Positions 18,082 through 27,486 of a DNA stretch of 64,000 bases are shown here, piece by piece (position 1 is the first letter of the stretch; every line of letters begins with the position of its first letter). The DNA lies in assembly GCF_902833085.1 (NCBI RefSeq), contig NZ_CADFEB010000005.1, positions 124,001 to 188,000 of the forward strand. Reading direction: 5' to 3'. The stretch comes from Burkholderia ubonensis. GTDB lineage: Bacteria; Pseudomonadota; Gammaproteobacteria; Burkholderiales; Burkholderiaceae. The notes under the pieces were generated by a model. The model worked only from the letters and a program-made list of their open reading frames with translations, searched no databases and had not been told where the DNA came from. The position numbers and the translations under genes are program-made.

Positions 18082-19410
18082 ATGCTGATTCATCACGTCG
18101 AGCCGTCGATGCAGGACCTGAGCGTGGGCCGCCGCCGCACGCCCGCGTTCGCGTGGCTCGTGTTCGGGCTGACCGTCGGCCTGCTGCTGTCCGACTACAT
18201 GTCGCGGCAGGTGCTCAATGCGGTGTTTCCGCTGCTGAAACACGCGTGGGGCCTGTCCGACACGCAGCTCGGCTCGCTGAGCGGGATCGTCGCGCTGCTG
18301 GTCGGCGTGCTGACGTTCCCGCTGTCGGTGCTCGCCGACCGCTTCGGCCGCGTGCGCAGCATCGTGCTGATGGCCGCGCTGTGGAGCCTCGCGACGCTCG
18401 GCTGCGCGCTGTCGACCAATTACGCGGAAATGCTCGCGGCGCGCGGGCTCGTCGGGCTCGGCGAGGCCGCGTACGGCAGCGTCGGCGTCGCGCTGATCCT
18501 GAGCATCTTCCCCGCGCACCTGCGCGCGACGCTGACCGGCGCGTTCATGGCCGGCGGCGCGTTCGGCTCGGTGTTCGGGATGGCGCTCGGCGGCCTGGTC
18601 GGCGCGCATCTCGGCTGGCGCTGGTCGTTCGGCGTGATGGCCGCGCTCGGGCTCGTGCTGCTCGTCGCGTACCGCTGCGTCGTCACCGAGCGGCGGCTCG
18701 CGGCGTATCGGCCGGAGCCATGCCGGCGCGACGGCGCTGCGCCGCGCGGGATGCGCGGCAGCCTGCGCGTGCTGATGACGGGGCTGTTTGCGTCGCGCTC
18801 GGTGATCTGCGCGTATGTCGGCAGCGGGCTGCATCTGTTCGTGCCGGGCGCGATGTTCGCGTGGCTGCCGAGCTACCTGAACCGCGACTACGCGATGGCG
18901 CCCGACCGGGCCGCCGTGCTCGCGGCGGGGTTCGTGCTGCTCGCGGGCATCGGGATGGTCGGCTGCGGGATCATCACCGACCGGCTCGGCAAGGCCGACG
19001 GCGCGCGCAAATGGCTGACCGCGATCGCCTATTGCCTGCTGACGTGCGGCAGCCTCGCGGTTGCGTTCCGGCTGCCGCCCGGGCCGCTGCAGCTCGCGCT
19101 GATCGGCGTCGGGATGCTGGTCGGCGCGGGGGCGTCCGGCGCATCGGGCGCGATGGTCGCGAACCTCACGCCCGCCGCGATCCACGCATCGGCGTTCGCG
19201 ACGCTCACGCTCGCGAACAACCTGCTCGGCATGGCGCCCGGGCCGCTCTTGACCGGCTGGGTCGCCGATCACGTCGGGCTCGGCGCGGCGCTGCAATGGA
19301 TTCCCGTCGTGCCGCTCGCGGCGGCGGCGACGTTCGCGATCGGGCGCGCGAGTTATGCGGCCGATCTCGCGCGTCTCGAACGCGGGCAGCGTGTGACTGC
19401 TCGTTCCTGA
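18082..19410 (+). CDS. MFS transporter
   Basis: 442-aa inner-membrane carrier with about twelve hydrophobic segments; the loop 2-3 motif LADRFGRVRSIVL (GxxxDRxGRR type) is present. Start at 18082 chosen because GGAGGAG lies 8 nt upstream; the longer reading frame from 17989 is Arg/Gly-rich and unlike a transporter N-terminus. It probably imports the substrate of the dioxygenase/BKACE set. Confidence 0.83.
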   Translation: MLIHHVEPSMQDLSVGRRRTPAFAWLVFGLTVGLLLSDYMSRQVLNAVFPLLKHAWGLSDTQLGSLSGIVALLVGVLTFPLSVLADRFGRVRSIVLMAALWSLATLGCALSTNYAEMLAARGLVGLGEAAYGSVGVALILSIFPAHLRATLTGAFMAGGAFGSVFGMALGGLVGAHLGWRWSFGVMAALGLVLLVAYRCVVTERRLAAYRPEPCRRDGAAPRGMRGSLRVLMTGLFASRSVICAYVGSGLHLFVPGAMFAWLPSYLNRDYAMAPDRAAVLAAGFVLLAGIGMVGCGIITDRLGKADGARKWLTAIAYCLLTCGSLAVAFRLPPGPLQLALIGVGMLVGAGASGASGAMVANLTPAAIHASAFATLTLANNLLGMAPGPLLTGWVADHVGLGAALQWIPVVPLAAAATFAIGRASYAADLARLERGQRVTARS

Positions 19411-19428
19411 ACCTTTGTCGGAGACTGC

Positions 19429-20004
19429 ATGACCCTGGCGAACCTACCCACCATCCTGATCGTGCCCGGCTTGCGCGATCACGTCGAAGACCACTGGCAG
19501 ACGCATCTCGAACGGCGCCTGCCGAATGCGCGGTCGGTCGCGCCGCTGGAGCACGACAAGCTGAGCCGCGCCGCGCGGGTTGCGGCGCTCGACGCGGCGC
19601 TGGCGGCGATCGACGGCCCGGTGATCCTCGTCGCGCACAGCGCGGGCGTGATGATCGCCGTGCATTGGGCGCGGCGGGCGACGCGCCCGATCCTCGGCGC
19701 GGTGCTCGCGACGCCGGCGGATCTCGATACGCCGATGCCTGCGCCGTATCCGTCGATTGATGCGATTCGCGACAACGGCTGGCTGCCGGCGCCGCGCGAA
19801 CGCCTGCCGTTTCCGAGCCTCGTCGCGGCGAGCCGCAACGATCCGCTCGCGCGCTTCGAGCGCGTCGAGGCAATGGCGGCGGAGTGGGGCAGCCGGTTCG
19901 TCGATCTGGGGGAGGTCGGGCATCTGAATCCGGCGTCGGGGTATGGCGAGTGGCCGGGGGCGCTTGCGCTGATCGGCGAGGTTCAGGCCAGCGGCGCGCA
20001 TTGA
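19429..20004 (+). CDS. RBBP9/YdeN-family serine hydrolase
   Basis: 191-aa alpha/beta hydrolase. The nucleophile is S71 in VILVAHSAGVM, the acid D138 in AASRNDPLARF and the base H165 in GEVGHLNPASG, matching the RBBP9/DUF1234-like family. It starts 18 nt after the MFS gene and closes the operon. Its substrate is unknown; ester or amide hydrolysis is likely. Confidence 0.83.
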   Translation: MTLANLPTILIVPGLRDHVEDHWQTHLERRLPNARSVAPLEHDKLSRAARVAALDAALAAIDGPVILVAHSAGVMIAVHWARRATRPILGAVLATPADLDTPMPAPYPSIDAIRDNGWLPAPRERLPFPSLVAASRNDPLARFERVEAMAAEWGSRFVDLGEVGHLNPASGYGEWPGALALIGEVQASGAH

Positions 20005-20104
20005 CGCGTAGATGCCGGACGGACGTGGACGGCGCGTCGGCCGCCCGATGCGACTGGCGACCGGTAGTCGGCACGCTCTCATGGGTTGTAGCGGCGCGAG
20101 TTTG

Positions 20105-20620
20105 TTAGGGAAGCCTTGCCATAGAACGATCGTAAAGCGTTGGTGGCAGGTTGATCGTGCCTAGGTCTTGCCCTTCGGGATACATCAATGTCTCCTTCGC
20201 CCAATGGAGGTTAACAGGCATGCCAGACGTGTCTCGATACGTTCGCTCAGCAAGGAGGCGCTTTCTTTCTTTGTCGTAAAGTCTGAGAATGACCGTGTCT
20301 CCAAAATAACAATATCGAGCCCAGTAACTACCGTCCGGAGAGCGCTCGCTGTTTCGCTCTTTCGGCTCGCAAATCGCCCGCAGTCGCGCATCCTTCCAGT
20401 AGCCCCACGCAATTCCGAGGGGAACAACGATAGCAATTAATGTGGCTGAGCGTCGAATAAAGGTTATTGCCACCTCTTTGACAGTGCCTCTCCAATGGCC
20501 TGGATTGGGTAAGATCGTATGCATCAATTCCACAAGTGAGGCGAGCGCGATGACGGGTAATATTAATATCAGAACAATTGCCATTAGTCCGATGCCGGCT
20601 TCATTGATTGTCGAGTTCAT
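20105..20620 (-). CDS. Unrecognised two-helix membrane protein in AT-rich island
   Basis: 171 aa with two hydrophobic segments (GLMAIVLILILPVIALASLV at residues 11-30 and a second around TLIAIVVPLGIAW), then a soluble tail with RAICEPKERNSERSPDGSYW and ILRLYDKERKRLLAERTY. I do not recognise the family. Its ATG overlaps the stop of the upstream gene by 4 nt, so the two are coupled. Base composition is clearly more AT-rich than in flanking genes, suggesting acquisition. A membrane immunity or accessory role to the upstream protein is possible but speculative. Confidence 0.7.
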   Translation of the reverse strand: MNSTINEAGIGLMAIVLILILPVIALASLVELMHTILPNPGHWRGTVKEVAITFIRRSATLIAIVVPLGIAWGYWKDARLRAICEPKERNSERSPDGSYWARYCYFGDTVILRLYDKERKRLLAERTYRDTSGMPVNLHWAKETLMYPEGQDLGTINLPPTLYDRSMARLP

Positions 20621-21825
20621 GTGAATCGCAGTTGAATAGGTTCTCGTAACGTAATGTATCGGTGGTCAGAAAAAATGACAAAATCACCGCCGCGATTATG
20701 GCGCTGCCGCCATTCGCGGAAAGAACTATTCCGGACCGGGTAGTAGACGTTTCCTGGAATTCGCGTGTCGCCAACCGCAACAGGATAATCCACCCATGGA
20801 ATGCCAGCCACAACAGCGGCCATCGATGCGGGCACAATGACTACACCATTACGATTCCAATGTCCAAGATACTGCGATGGTTGGGCGGCCTCCGTGGTGA
20901 ATGTGTAATTATCTTTAATGTAGATGATGATGGATGTGATTGCTGCGTGGCTGCCGTTTTGATTGAAGTTCGCATAACCAATTGCTGCGTAAAAATTGAA
21001 CGAGCCAAGCGCGCCGGTCAAATCATCGGGTATTCCGCTATTGCGCGCTCGTTGAGCAATGAACGTACCAATCTTTTGACTGAGTGAGCTTTCCACTCCT
21101 ATGCGCTGGAACTGGAAACGCTTGTGCAGTTCCTTCAAGTCTCCATTGCAAAGGTCGAGTGCGTCGATTTCTCCATACGGAGCTCTGAGCGAGAACAGGG
21201 CTTCCCCAATCGATTTTAGTGATTTTGGAGTAAGCAAGTATTCAGTTTTTTGAAGGGCGTCATACTGTGCTTTTGCTCGCTCATATTTCAACACCCAATC
21301 GAGCTTGACCGTTGTTGTGTCGTACATTTCCAACGGGTACGGCATGCCATCCTGATTGATGTATGCCGCCTCATCATCATCGGTTGGCGAATAGTTGAGC
21401 GCTCCAGCAAACCATCGCTCCATCAATTTTGCCGATATCGGCATCCAGAGTTTACGCATTGCACTGGGAATTTCCTGAAGATCAAATGGTGGTACGGTTT
21501 CCTTCTTTTTTTCAATAGGGGCCGGTTTAGGGACTTTCGGCGGGTCCGGTGTGTTCAGCCAGGTCTTGAAGCGTGAGATTGCATTGGACACACGCTCGAT
21601 ATCATCGACCATCTTGTCAAACGCATGGGGCTTCGGAGGCTTTGGTGCGGGCTTGGTCGGTACGGTTTTTGGTGCCGGCTGTTTGGGTAATGGTGGCGGA
21701 GCCATGTCCATTGATAACGCGATATCGGGAACAATCTTGCAACCATCAGTGCCGTCGCGGAGTTTCCATCGCCAAAGCAGTTTGTCAACTCTGTAATAAC
21801 TTATTCTTTCGTTATTGAGTGGCAT
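20617..21825 (-). CDS. DUF6402-like protein of unknown function
   Basis: 402-aa soluble protein without a signal peptide. Residues 42-70 form a proline/lysine-rich linker (PPPLPKQPAPKTVPTKPAPK). A large domain follows with MPYPLEMYDTTTVKLDWVL, and a C-terminal region contains GTFIAQRARNSGIPDD and VYYPVRNSSFREWRQRH. From memory it resembles DUF6402 proteins that occur in accessory islands of Burkholderia and relatives, sometimes near type VI secretion cargo; this could not be searched. AGGA precedes the ATG at 21825. AT-rich codon use contrasts with neighbours. No vgrG, PAAR or integrase is nearby. Confidence 0.65.
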   Translation of the reverse strand: MPLNNERISYYRVDKLLWRWKLRDGTDGCKIVPDIALSMDMAPPPLPKQPAPKTVPTKPAPKPPKPHAFDKMVDDIERVSNAISRFKTWLNTPDPPKVPKPAPIEKKKETVPPFDLQEIPSAMRKLWMPISAKLMERWFAGALNYSPTDDDEAAYINQDGMPYPLEMYDTTTVKLDWVLKYERAKAQYDALQKTEYLLTPKSLKSIGEALFSLRAPYGEIDALDLCNGDLKELHKRFQFQRIGVESSLSQKIGTFIAQRARNSGIPDDLTGALGSFNFYAAIGYANFNQNGSHAAITSIIIYIKDNYTFTTEAAQPSQYLGHWNRNGVVIVPASMAAVVAGIPWVDYPVAVGDTRIPGNVYYPVRNSSFREWRQRHNRGGDFVIFSDHRYITLREPIQLRFT

Positions 21826-22309
21826 CACAGTCCTGAATATGCTGATTACTCTGCGCTATCGGAGAGTGATTGACACGCTACTGCCATTCATGTGTGAGAT
21901 CAATCGGACTGGTCTGATATTGAATGGCCTCAAAAAATCTCAGCACTGGTGTGCACGAAACATCTCGTCGACGCTAGTGCTTCTCCGTTACGGAGCGTGC
22001 CTACGCCAAAACGCTCCCGCCCAGCGGGAGCGCTGGATCGGCGGCTCGTCCTGTGCAGGCGACCTCGCGTCATGGCCAGCGCGTATCGATTCCATCTCTC
22101 GATTTCTAATATCTGACGTCGTAACACTATGGTTTCGCCGACCTGCGTGATGCGCTTAGACTTTTCCGCCGGATAACGACGAACAATAGGGCAATCGATC
22201 AGGGAAACCCCCATCCCGCCCCCGAAGCTTTTTTGTTGACCGACATCGTATAACAAAGTCATGATTTCCCAAAAGAAAGGTCCCATCCACCCGACCGCAG
22301 AGAGGAGAC
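21826..22309. other. 484-bp non-coding gap with small hairpins
   Basis: AT-richer sequence upstream of both the island operon (minus strand) and the ABC transporter (plus strand). It holds two small dyads: CTCCG-TTA-CGGAG at 21983-21995 and CGCTCCCG-CCCAG-CGGGAGCG at 22012-22032; neither is followed by a T-run. No convincing gene is visible. Promoters for the two divergent units must lie here; GTATAAC-type and TATCTG-like hexamers are present but not convincing. Confidence 0.5.
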
Positions 22310-23476
22310 ATGAACTCATCCAGGATCGCGCGCCGCGTCCGCCGCATTGCGTTGGCGCTGGGTTTCACGCTGTCGGCCACGGCCGCCGTCGCCGCGCCGG
22401 TGTCGATCAACGTCGTCGACGTCGCGGGCAACCTGCAGCTCACGCAGAAGGCGATCGAGGCGTTCAGGGAGAGGAACCCGAACCTCGTCGCGAGCGTCAC
22501 CTTCACGAACGCGCCGGCGCCGCAGCTGCCGGGCAAGATCAAGGCGATGCAGGCGGCCGGCCGCTCCGACATCGACCTCGTGCTGACCGGCACCGACGCG
22601 CTCGCGGCCGGCATCGAGCAGAACCTGTGGCTGAAGCTGCTGCCCGACAACGCGGGCGCGCTCCCCGGCGTGCTCGACAAGTACGCGCCCGGCCCGCGCA
22701 AGATGCAGGATCTCGCGCAAGGGTTCGGCCTCGAAGTCACGTACATGCCGGCCGGGCCGCTGCTCGAATACAACCCGGCGAAGGTCGCCGATCCGCCGAA
22801 GACGCCCGCGCAGCTGCTCGCGTGGTGCAAGGCGCACCCGAACAAGCTGATCTACGCGCGTCCGGCGAACTCGGGCCCGGGCCGCACGTTCCTGATGGGG
22901 CTGCCGTATGTGCTCGGCGACAAGAATCCGCAGGACCCGATCAACGGCTGGGACAAGACCTGGGCGTTCCTCAAGCAACTGAACGACTGCGTCCCGTACT
23001 ACCCGGGCGGCACGTCGGCCGTGATGAAGGAGCTCGGCGAGGGCACGCGCGACATGACGGTGACCGTCACCGGCTGGGACCTGAACCCGCGCGCGCTCGG
23101 CATCGTGCCGGCCGACTTCAAAATCCAGGCGTTCGACGACATGACGTGGGTCAACGACGCGCACTACATGGTGATTCCGAAGGGCGTGCCGAAAGAGAAG
23201 CTCGACGTGCTGTTCAAGCTGATGAACTTCCTGCTCGAACCCGCGCAGCAGGCGATGACCTACGACGACGGCTACTTCTATCCGGGCCCGGCCGTGAAGG
23301 GCGTGACGCTGGAGATGGCGCCCGCGCACAGCCAGGAAGTCGTCCGGAAATTCGGCCGCCCCGAGTACGCGAAGCTGCTGGCCGAGCGTCCGCACGTGCA
23401 GCCGCTCGGCGCGCAGGCGATGGTCGCCGCGTTCCAGAAGTGGGACCGCGAGATCGGCTCGCAGAAATCGAAGTAG
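22310..23476 (+). CDS. ABC transporter periplasmic substrate-binding protein
   Basis: 388-aa extracellular solute-binding protein, class 1 (spermidine/putrescine/iron/sulfate-like). A signal peptide ends about AVAAPVSINVVDVAG. The mature chain has the typical LxxxTQKAIEAFRERNPN opening and YYPGGTSAVMKEL. AGAGGAG precedes the ATG. First gene of a complete importer operon (binding protein, ATPase, two permeases). Confidence 0.88.
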   Translation: MNSSRIARRVRRIALALGFTLSATAAVAAPVSINVVDVAGNLQLTQKAIEAFRERNPNLVASVTFTNAPAPQLPGKIKAMQAAGRSDIDLVLTGTDALAAGIEQNLWLKLLPDNAGALPGVLDKYAPGPRKMQDLAQGFGLEVTYMPAGPLLEYNPAKVADPPKTPAQLLAWCKAHPNKLIYARPANSGPGRTFLMGLPYVLGDKNPQDPINGWDKTWAFLKQLNDCVPYYPGGTSAVMKELGEGTRDMTVTVTGWDLNPRALGIVPADFKIQAFDDMTWVNDAHYMVIPKGVPKEKLDVLFKLMNFLLEPAQQAMTYDDGYFYPGPAVKGVTLEMAPAHSQEVVRKFGRPEYAKLLAERPHVQPLGAQAMVAAFQKWDREIGSQKSK

Positions 23477-23548
23477 CCCGCCGCCATCCCGCATGACCCG
23501 GCGGGCGCCGCGGCGCCCGCACCATCGGAGGCCGTCAGGAAGATCGCG

Positions 23549-24628
23549 ATGAAGCACACTTTCGAACAGCTGCGCCTCGACGCGGTATGCCGCAGCTTCA
23601 CCAATGCGGAAGGCGCGCAGGTCGCCGCGCTGAGCGGGCTCGACCTCGACATCCGGCGCGGCGAGTTCATCGCGCTGCTCGGCCCGTCCGGCTGCGGCAA
23701 GTCGACCGCGCTGAACTGCATCGCGGGCCTGCAGCCGCTCACGAGCGGCGGCATCTGGCTCGACGACGAACGCATCGACGTGCTGCCGCCCGAGCGCCGC
23801 GGCTTCGGCATGGTGTTCCAGAACTACGCGCTGTTCCCGCACATGTCGGTGCTCGACAACGTCGGCTTCGGCCTCAAGATGCGCGGCGTGTCGAGGCAGG
23901 AAACCCGCAAGCGCGCGCAGGAGGCGCTCGAGCTCGTGCAGCTCGTCGGCCACGAGGGCAAGCTGCCCGGCCAGCTGTCGGGCGGCCAGCAGCAGCGCGT
24001 CGCGATCGCGCGCGCGATCGTGATCGAGCCGCCGCTCGTGCTGATGGACGAGCCGCTGTCGAACCTCGACACCAAGCTGCGCATCGAGATGCGTGCGGAA
24101 ATCCGCCGCATCCACACGCAGCTCGAACGCGCGACGATCTACGTGACGCACGATCAGGACGAGGCGCTGTCGATGGCCGACCGGATCGTCGTGATGAAGG
24201 AGGGCGTCGTCCAGCAGGTCGCGTCGCCGAAGGAGGTCTACACGCGGCCGCACAACCTGCACGTCGCGCGCTTCATGGGCTATCGCAACGTGCTGCCGTT
24301 CACGCTCGAAGGAATGGCGGGCGAGCACGTGGCGGTCGCCGCGTCAGGCGTGCGGCTCACCGGCGTGCCGATGGCCGGCTTCGATCGCAAGGACGTCGCG
24401 GTCGCGCTGCGCCCCGACGATTTCGCGCGCGCCGGCGCCGCCGACGACAATGCGTTCGACGCGACGGTCGAGACCGTCGAGTACGGCGGCCGCGATTCGC
24501 TGATCCGCGCGGTCGCGCCGTTCGGCAAGATCTGGGCGCGCGTGGCCGGCGAATTCGGCGAGGGCGAGCGGCTGCGTCTTCGTATCGCCCCGGAGCGCAC
24601 GCTGGTCTATGCGGGAGAAGCAGAATGA
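23549..24628 (+). CDS. ABC transporter ATP-binding protein, PotA-like
   Basis: 359-aa importer ATPase. Walker A GPSGCGKST at 45-53, signature LSGGQQQRV at about 142-150, Walker B LVLMDEPLSN, and D-loop SNLDTKL. The C-terminal TOBE-type domain follows from about residue 240 (VALRPDDFARAG). Powers import by the two permeases downstream. Confidence 0.93.
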   Translation: MKHTFEQLRLDAVCRSFTNAEGAQVAALSGLDLDIRRGEFIALLGPSGCGKSTALNCIAGLQPLTSGGIWLDDERIDVLPPERRGFGMVFQNYALFPHMSVLDNVGFGLKMRGVSRQETRKRAQEALELVQLVGHEGKLPGQLSGGQQQRVAIARAIVIEPPLVLMDEPLSNLDTKLRIEMRAEIRRIHTQLERATIYVTHDQDEALSMADRIVVMKEGVVQQVASPKEVYTRPHNLHVARFMGYRNVLPFTLEGMAGEHVAVAASGVRLTGVPMAGFDRKDVAVALRPDDFARAGAADDNAFDATVETVEYGGRDSLIRAVAPFGKIWARVAGEFGEGERLRLRIAPERTLVYAGEAE

Positions 24629-24630
24629 AC

Positions 24631-24776
24631 CGCCCCCACGCTCACATTCGTTCGCTGCCCCCCAAGGGGGCGGCTACCGTCCACGGCCGGCTTTGCAAAG
24701 CCGGCCGGCTGCGCGGGCGCGGAGCGGTGCTCCGCGAATTCCCCGCTACGCCCCTTGGGGCGGCCCGGCGGGGGGC
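24631..24776. repeat. Burkholderiales G/C-rich intergenic repeat
   Basis: A 146-bp insert between the ATPase and first permease genes, built of short dyads: CCCCCCAAGGGGG at 24659-24671, CCGGCTTTGCAAAGCCGG at 24689-24706, GGAGCGGTGCTCCGCG at 24721-24736, and CCCCTTGGGG near 24751. This composition matches dispersed repeats common between genes in Burkholderia and relatives. It sits inside an operon, so it may set mRNA processing or differential expression. No second copy is in the window. Confidence 0.75.
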
Positions 24777-24779
24777 AGC

Positions 24780-25649
24780 ATGAGCACGCTCGTCGCGCCC
24801 GGCGCGCCGCGCGACGCGAAAGGCTGGCTCGTCACGCCCGCGCTCGGCTTCATCGTCGCGCTGTTCATCTATCCGTTCGCGTACGGCGTCGTGCTGTCGT
24901 TCCAGCCGATGAACGGCGGCGCGCTCGCGAACTACGTGCAGTTCTTCACCGACACCGCGATGTGGCCGACCGTGATCGTCACGCTGAAGCTCGCGGTGCC
25001 GGCGACGCTGATCAACGTCGGCGTGTCGGTGCCGGTCGCGTTCGCGCTGCGCCGCCATTCGCCGTACCAGAAGCTCGTGACGACGCTGCTCGTGATTCCG
25101 GTCACGCTCGGCACGGTGCTCGTCGCCGACGGGATGCTCACGTACTTCGGCCCGAACGGCTGGTTCCCGCAGGCGCTGCAGGGGCTGCACCTGTACTCGG
25201 ACGAGGTGCGCCTCACGCACAACTACTGGGGCGTGCTGCTGTCGCTGATCGTGTCGGGCTTTCCGTTCGCATTCCTGCTGATGCTGTCGTACGTGAGCGG
25301 CATCGATCCGACGCTCGCGCGCGCGGCCGCGACGCTCGGCGCGAACCCGTGGCAGCAGTTCCGGCAGATCTACCTGCCGCTGCTGGTGCCGGGCCTGACG
25401 ATGGCCGCGTGCCTGTCGTTCGTGCAGGCGTTCTCGGTGTTCCCGTCGGCCGTGCTGCTCGGCGCGCCGGCCGGGCCGACGCGCGTGATCTCGATCGCCG
25501 CGGCCGAGGCCGCATTCGAGAGCTACGACTATTCGCTCGCGTCGGCGATCGCGATCGTGATGGGTTTCGTGCAGCTGGTGGTGGTCGCGTCGATGCTCGG
25601 CGCGCGTCGTTTCTTCTATACGGGGCCGGTGACGGGAGGCAAGGGCTGA
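24780..25649 (+). CDS. ABC transporter permease (first of pair)
   Basis: 289-aa inner-membrane permease with about six hydrophobic segments and the EAA-type loop SGIDPTLARAAATLGANPWQ. Start at 24780 chosen at the Met after the repeat; an in-frame extension upstream runs through the repeat and is not plausible. It ends in TGATG overlap with the second permease. Confidence 0.88.
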   Translation: MSTLVAPGAPRDAKGWLVTPALGFIVALFIYPFAYGVVLSFQPMNGGALANYVQFFTDTAMWPTVIVTLKLAVPATLINVGVSVPVAFALRRHSPYQKLVTTLLVIPVTLGTVLVADGMLTYFGPNGWFPQALQGLHLYSDEVRLTHNYWGVLLSLIVSGFPFAFLLMLSYVSGIDPTLARAAATLGANPWQQFRQIYLPLLVPGLTMAACLSFVQAFSVFPSAVLLGAPAGPTRVISIAAAEAAFESYDYSLASAIAIVMGFVQLVVVASMLGARRFFYTGPVTGGKG

Positions 25650-26590
25650 TGGCGACCGACAATCATGCCGCGCGGACGTGGCCGTCGCAGTCCGGCCCGC
25701 ACGACGCGCGACGCGGCGACGGCGCACGGCCCGTCAACACGATGAAGCCGCAGAAGGCGCGCCGCAGCATGGCCGCCCGCGCATGGCAGGCGCTGGTCTG
25801 GGGCGTGATGACGTTCTTCCTGCTGAACGTGATGCTGCTGATCGCGACCGTCGCGGTGAACTCCGTCGCGACGCGCTGGTTCGGCACGCCGCTGCCGCAG
25901 GGCTTCACGCTGCACTGGTACGCGAAGGCGTGGGAGGACTTCCAGCTCGCGAGCGTGCTGTGGGTGACGGTCGAGGTGGTCGGCGCGGTCGTGCTGCTGT
26001 CGATCGCGCTCGGCGTGCCGGCCGCCTATGCGCTCGCACGCGCGCGGTTTCCGGGCAAGCGCTTCGCGCTGCTGGTGTTCCTGCTGCCGCTGATGGTGCC
26101 GCCCGTCACCTACGGGATTCCGATGGCGACCGTGATGTACAAGGTCGGGCTCGCGGGCACGCTGTCCGGCGTGATCCTCGCGAACCTCGTGCCGGCGCTG
26201 CCGTTCGTGATCCTCGTGATGACGCCGTTCATCGAGCAGATCGATCCGAACCTCGAAGCGGCCGCGCGCATCTTCGGCGCGAACACGTGGCGCTATTTCC
26301 GCTACGTGCTGCTGCCGCTGCTGGTGCCGGGCATGCTCGCGGCGGGGCTGCTCGTGCTGGTGCGCACGATCGGGATGTTCGAGCTGACCTTCTTCACCGC
26401 CGGGCCGAGCACGCAGACGCTCGTCGTCGCGCTGTACTACGCGGTGTTCTCGACCGGCGTGCGCGCGCCGCAGTCGATCGACGCGATGGCGATGATCTAC
26501 ATGGCGATCACGCTCGCATGGGTCGTGATCGCGCTGCAGTTCGTGAGCCCGACGCAGCTCGTGAGCCGCGTGAAGCAGGAGCGGCCGTAG
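25649..26590 (+). CDS. ABC transporter permease (second of pair)
   Basis: 313-aa inner-membrane permease with an N-terminal cytosolic extension of about 45 residues before the first hydrophobic segment (VMTFFLLNVMLLIATVAVN). The EAA loop is EQIDPNLEAAARIFGANTWR. GGGAGG lies upstream and the ATG overlaps the previous stop. Last gene of the importer operon. Confidence 0.88.
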   Translation: MATDNHAARTWPSQSGPHDARRGDGARPVNTMKPQKARRSMAARAWQALVWGVMTFFLLNVMLLIATVAVNSVATRWFGTPLPQGFTLHWYAKAWEDFQLASVLWVTVEVVGAVVLLSIALGVPAAYALARARFPGKRFALLVFLLPLMVPPVTYGIPMATVMYKVGLAGTLSGVILANLVPALPFVILVMTPFIEQIDPNLEAAARIFGANTWRYFRYVLLPLLVPGMLAAGLLVLVRTIGMFELTFFTAGPSTQTLVVALYYAVFSTGVRAPQSIDAMAMIYMAITLAWVVIALQFVSPTQLVSRVKQERP

Positions 26591-26730
26591 CGCGCCGCGC
26601 AATTGGTTACAAATGGATACCGCATACGGGGCGCGAACGTTGCAGACTACGCGCAATACCGGCGCGCGGCCGGCGTCCTGCGGGGCGCGGGCGCGGCGCG
26701 TTTCCCGTCGCTCACCGGATCGCGAATCAC

Positions 26731-27168
26731 ATGAAGTTTCAAACGCTGCTGACGCTCGGCGTCTCGACGATGCTCGTCGCCGCCTGCAACCTGTTCCACG
26801 AGGGCCCCGGCGCACGCGACATCGACGCGGCCGTGCGGCGCTCGCTCGAAGCCGAAAACCACGGCGGCCTCAATGCGCTGCTCGGCCAGCCGCTGCCGGT
26901 GTCGGCCGACGTCGTGTCGGTCAAGCCCGACGGCGACTGCAAGAAGGCCAGCGAGCGCACCTACACGTGCAACGTCGTGTTCACGTGGCGCAACACCGAC
27001 AACGCGCCGACGCGCGCGGAGCTGACCTTCGTGCAGGGCGCCGACGGCGCGTGGCAGACGTCGAACGTCGACGCGGCGCTCGCGGCCGGCGCGGCGAAAT
27101 CGATGATCGACCGGATCGGCAAGGCGTGGCCGGGCAGCCCGGCGAGCGCGGCGTCGGACGCGCACTGA
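26731..27168 (+). CDS. Small putative lipoprotein
   Basis: 145 aa. The N-terminus MKFQTLLTLGVSTMLVAACN is a lipoprotein signal with lipobox VAAC (Cys 19). The mature domain has RDIDAAVRRSLEAENHG and a later beta-rich part (TYTCNVVFTWRNTDNAP). No family recognised. No strong Shine-Dalgarno is visible. It is 140 bp from the ABC operon and is probably a separate unit. Confidence 0.72.
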   Translation: MKFQTLLTLGVSTMLVAACNLFHEGPGARDIDAAVRRSLEAENHGGLNALLGQPLPVSADVVSVKPDGDCKKASERTYTCNVVFTWRNTDNAPTRAELTFVQGADGAWQTSNVDAALAAGAAKSMIDRIGKAWPGSPASAASDAH

Positions 27169-27189
27169 CGCGTCGACGCGTATTGCGGG

Positions 27190-27486
27190 TCAGTGGTGGC
27201 TGAACAGCATGTCGGCGCCATGCGCCGGCATTACGCGCGTGCCCGACTGGGCAGTCGCGCCGGCTTCGCTGCCGACGCCCGAGGTTTGCGCGACGCGCGC
27301 CTCGGCGGCCTGGATGTCGGCCGGGTACTGATTGCGTGACGGCTTGTAGCCGGCTTGTTCGAGTTGCTGCAATTGGGACACGACTTCGGTGCGCGTGACC
27401 GGATCGCTGGCCGGTTGCGATTGCGCGAACGAAGCAACAGGGGCCGCGAACGCGGCGGCAACGAGCAGGGACAGGGCGGATTTCAT
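27190..27486 (-). CDS. DUF4148-family secreted protein
   Basis: 98-aa periplasmic protein with signal peptide (MKSALSLLVAAAFAAPVASF) and the DUF4148 core VTRTEVVSQLQQLEQAGYKPSRNQYPADIQAAEARV. GGAGG precedes the ATG at 27486. Function unknown; often multi-copy in Burkholderia. Two paralogues lie in this window (43082, 57188). Confidence 0.85.
   Translation of the reverse strand: MKSALSLLVAAAFAAPVASFAQSQPASDPVTRTEVVSQLQQLEQAGYKPSRNQYPADIQAAEARVAQTSGVGSEAGATAQSGTRVMPAHGADMLFSHH

Noticed and set aside
22012..22032. Intrinsic terminator in the island's 3' or 5' flank
   Set aside because: The hairpin is good but has no T-run and does not follow a stop codon at the right distance.
20105..22309. 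Insertion sequence or integrated element
   Set aside because: AT-rich composition is suggestive, but no transposase, integrase, terminal repeat or tRNA target was found.
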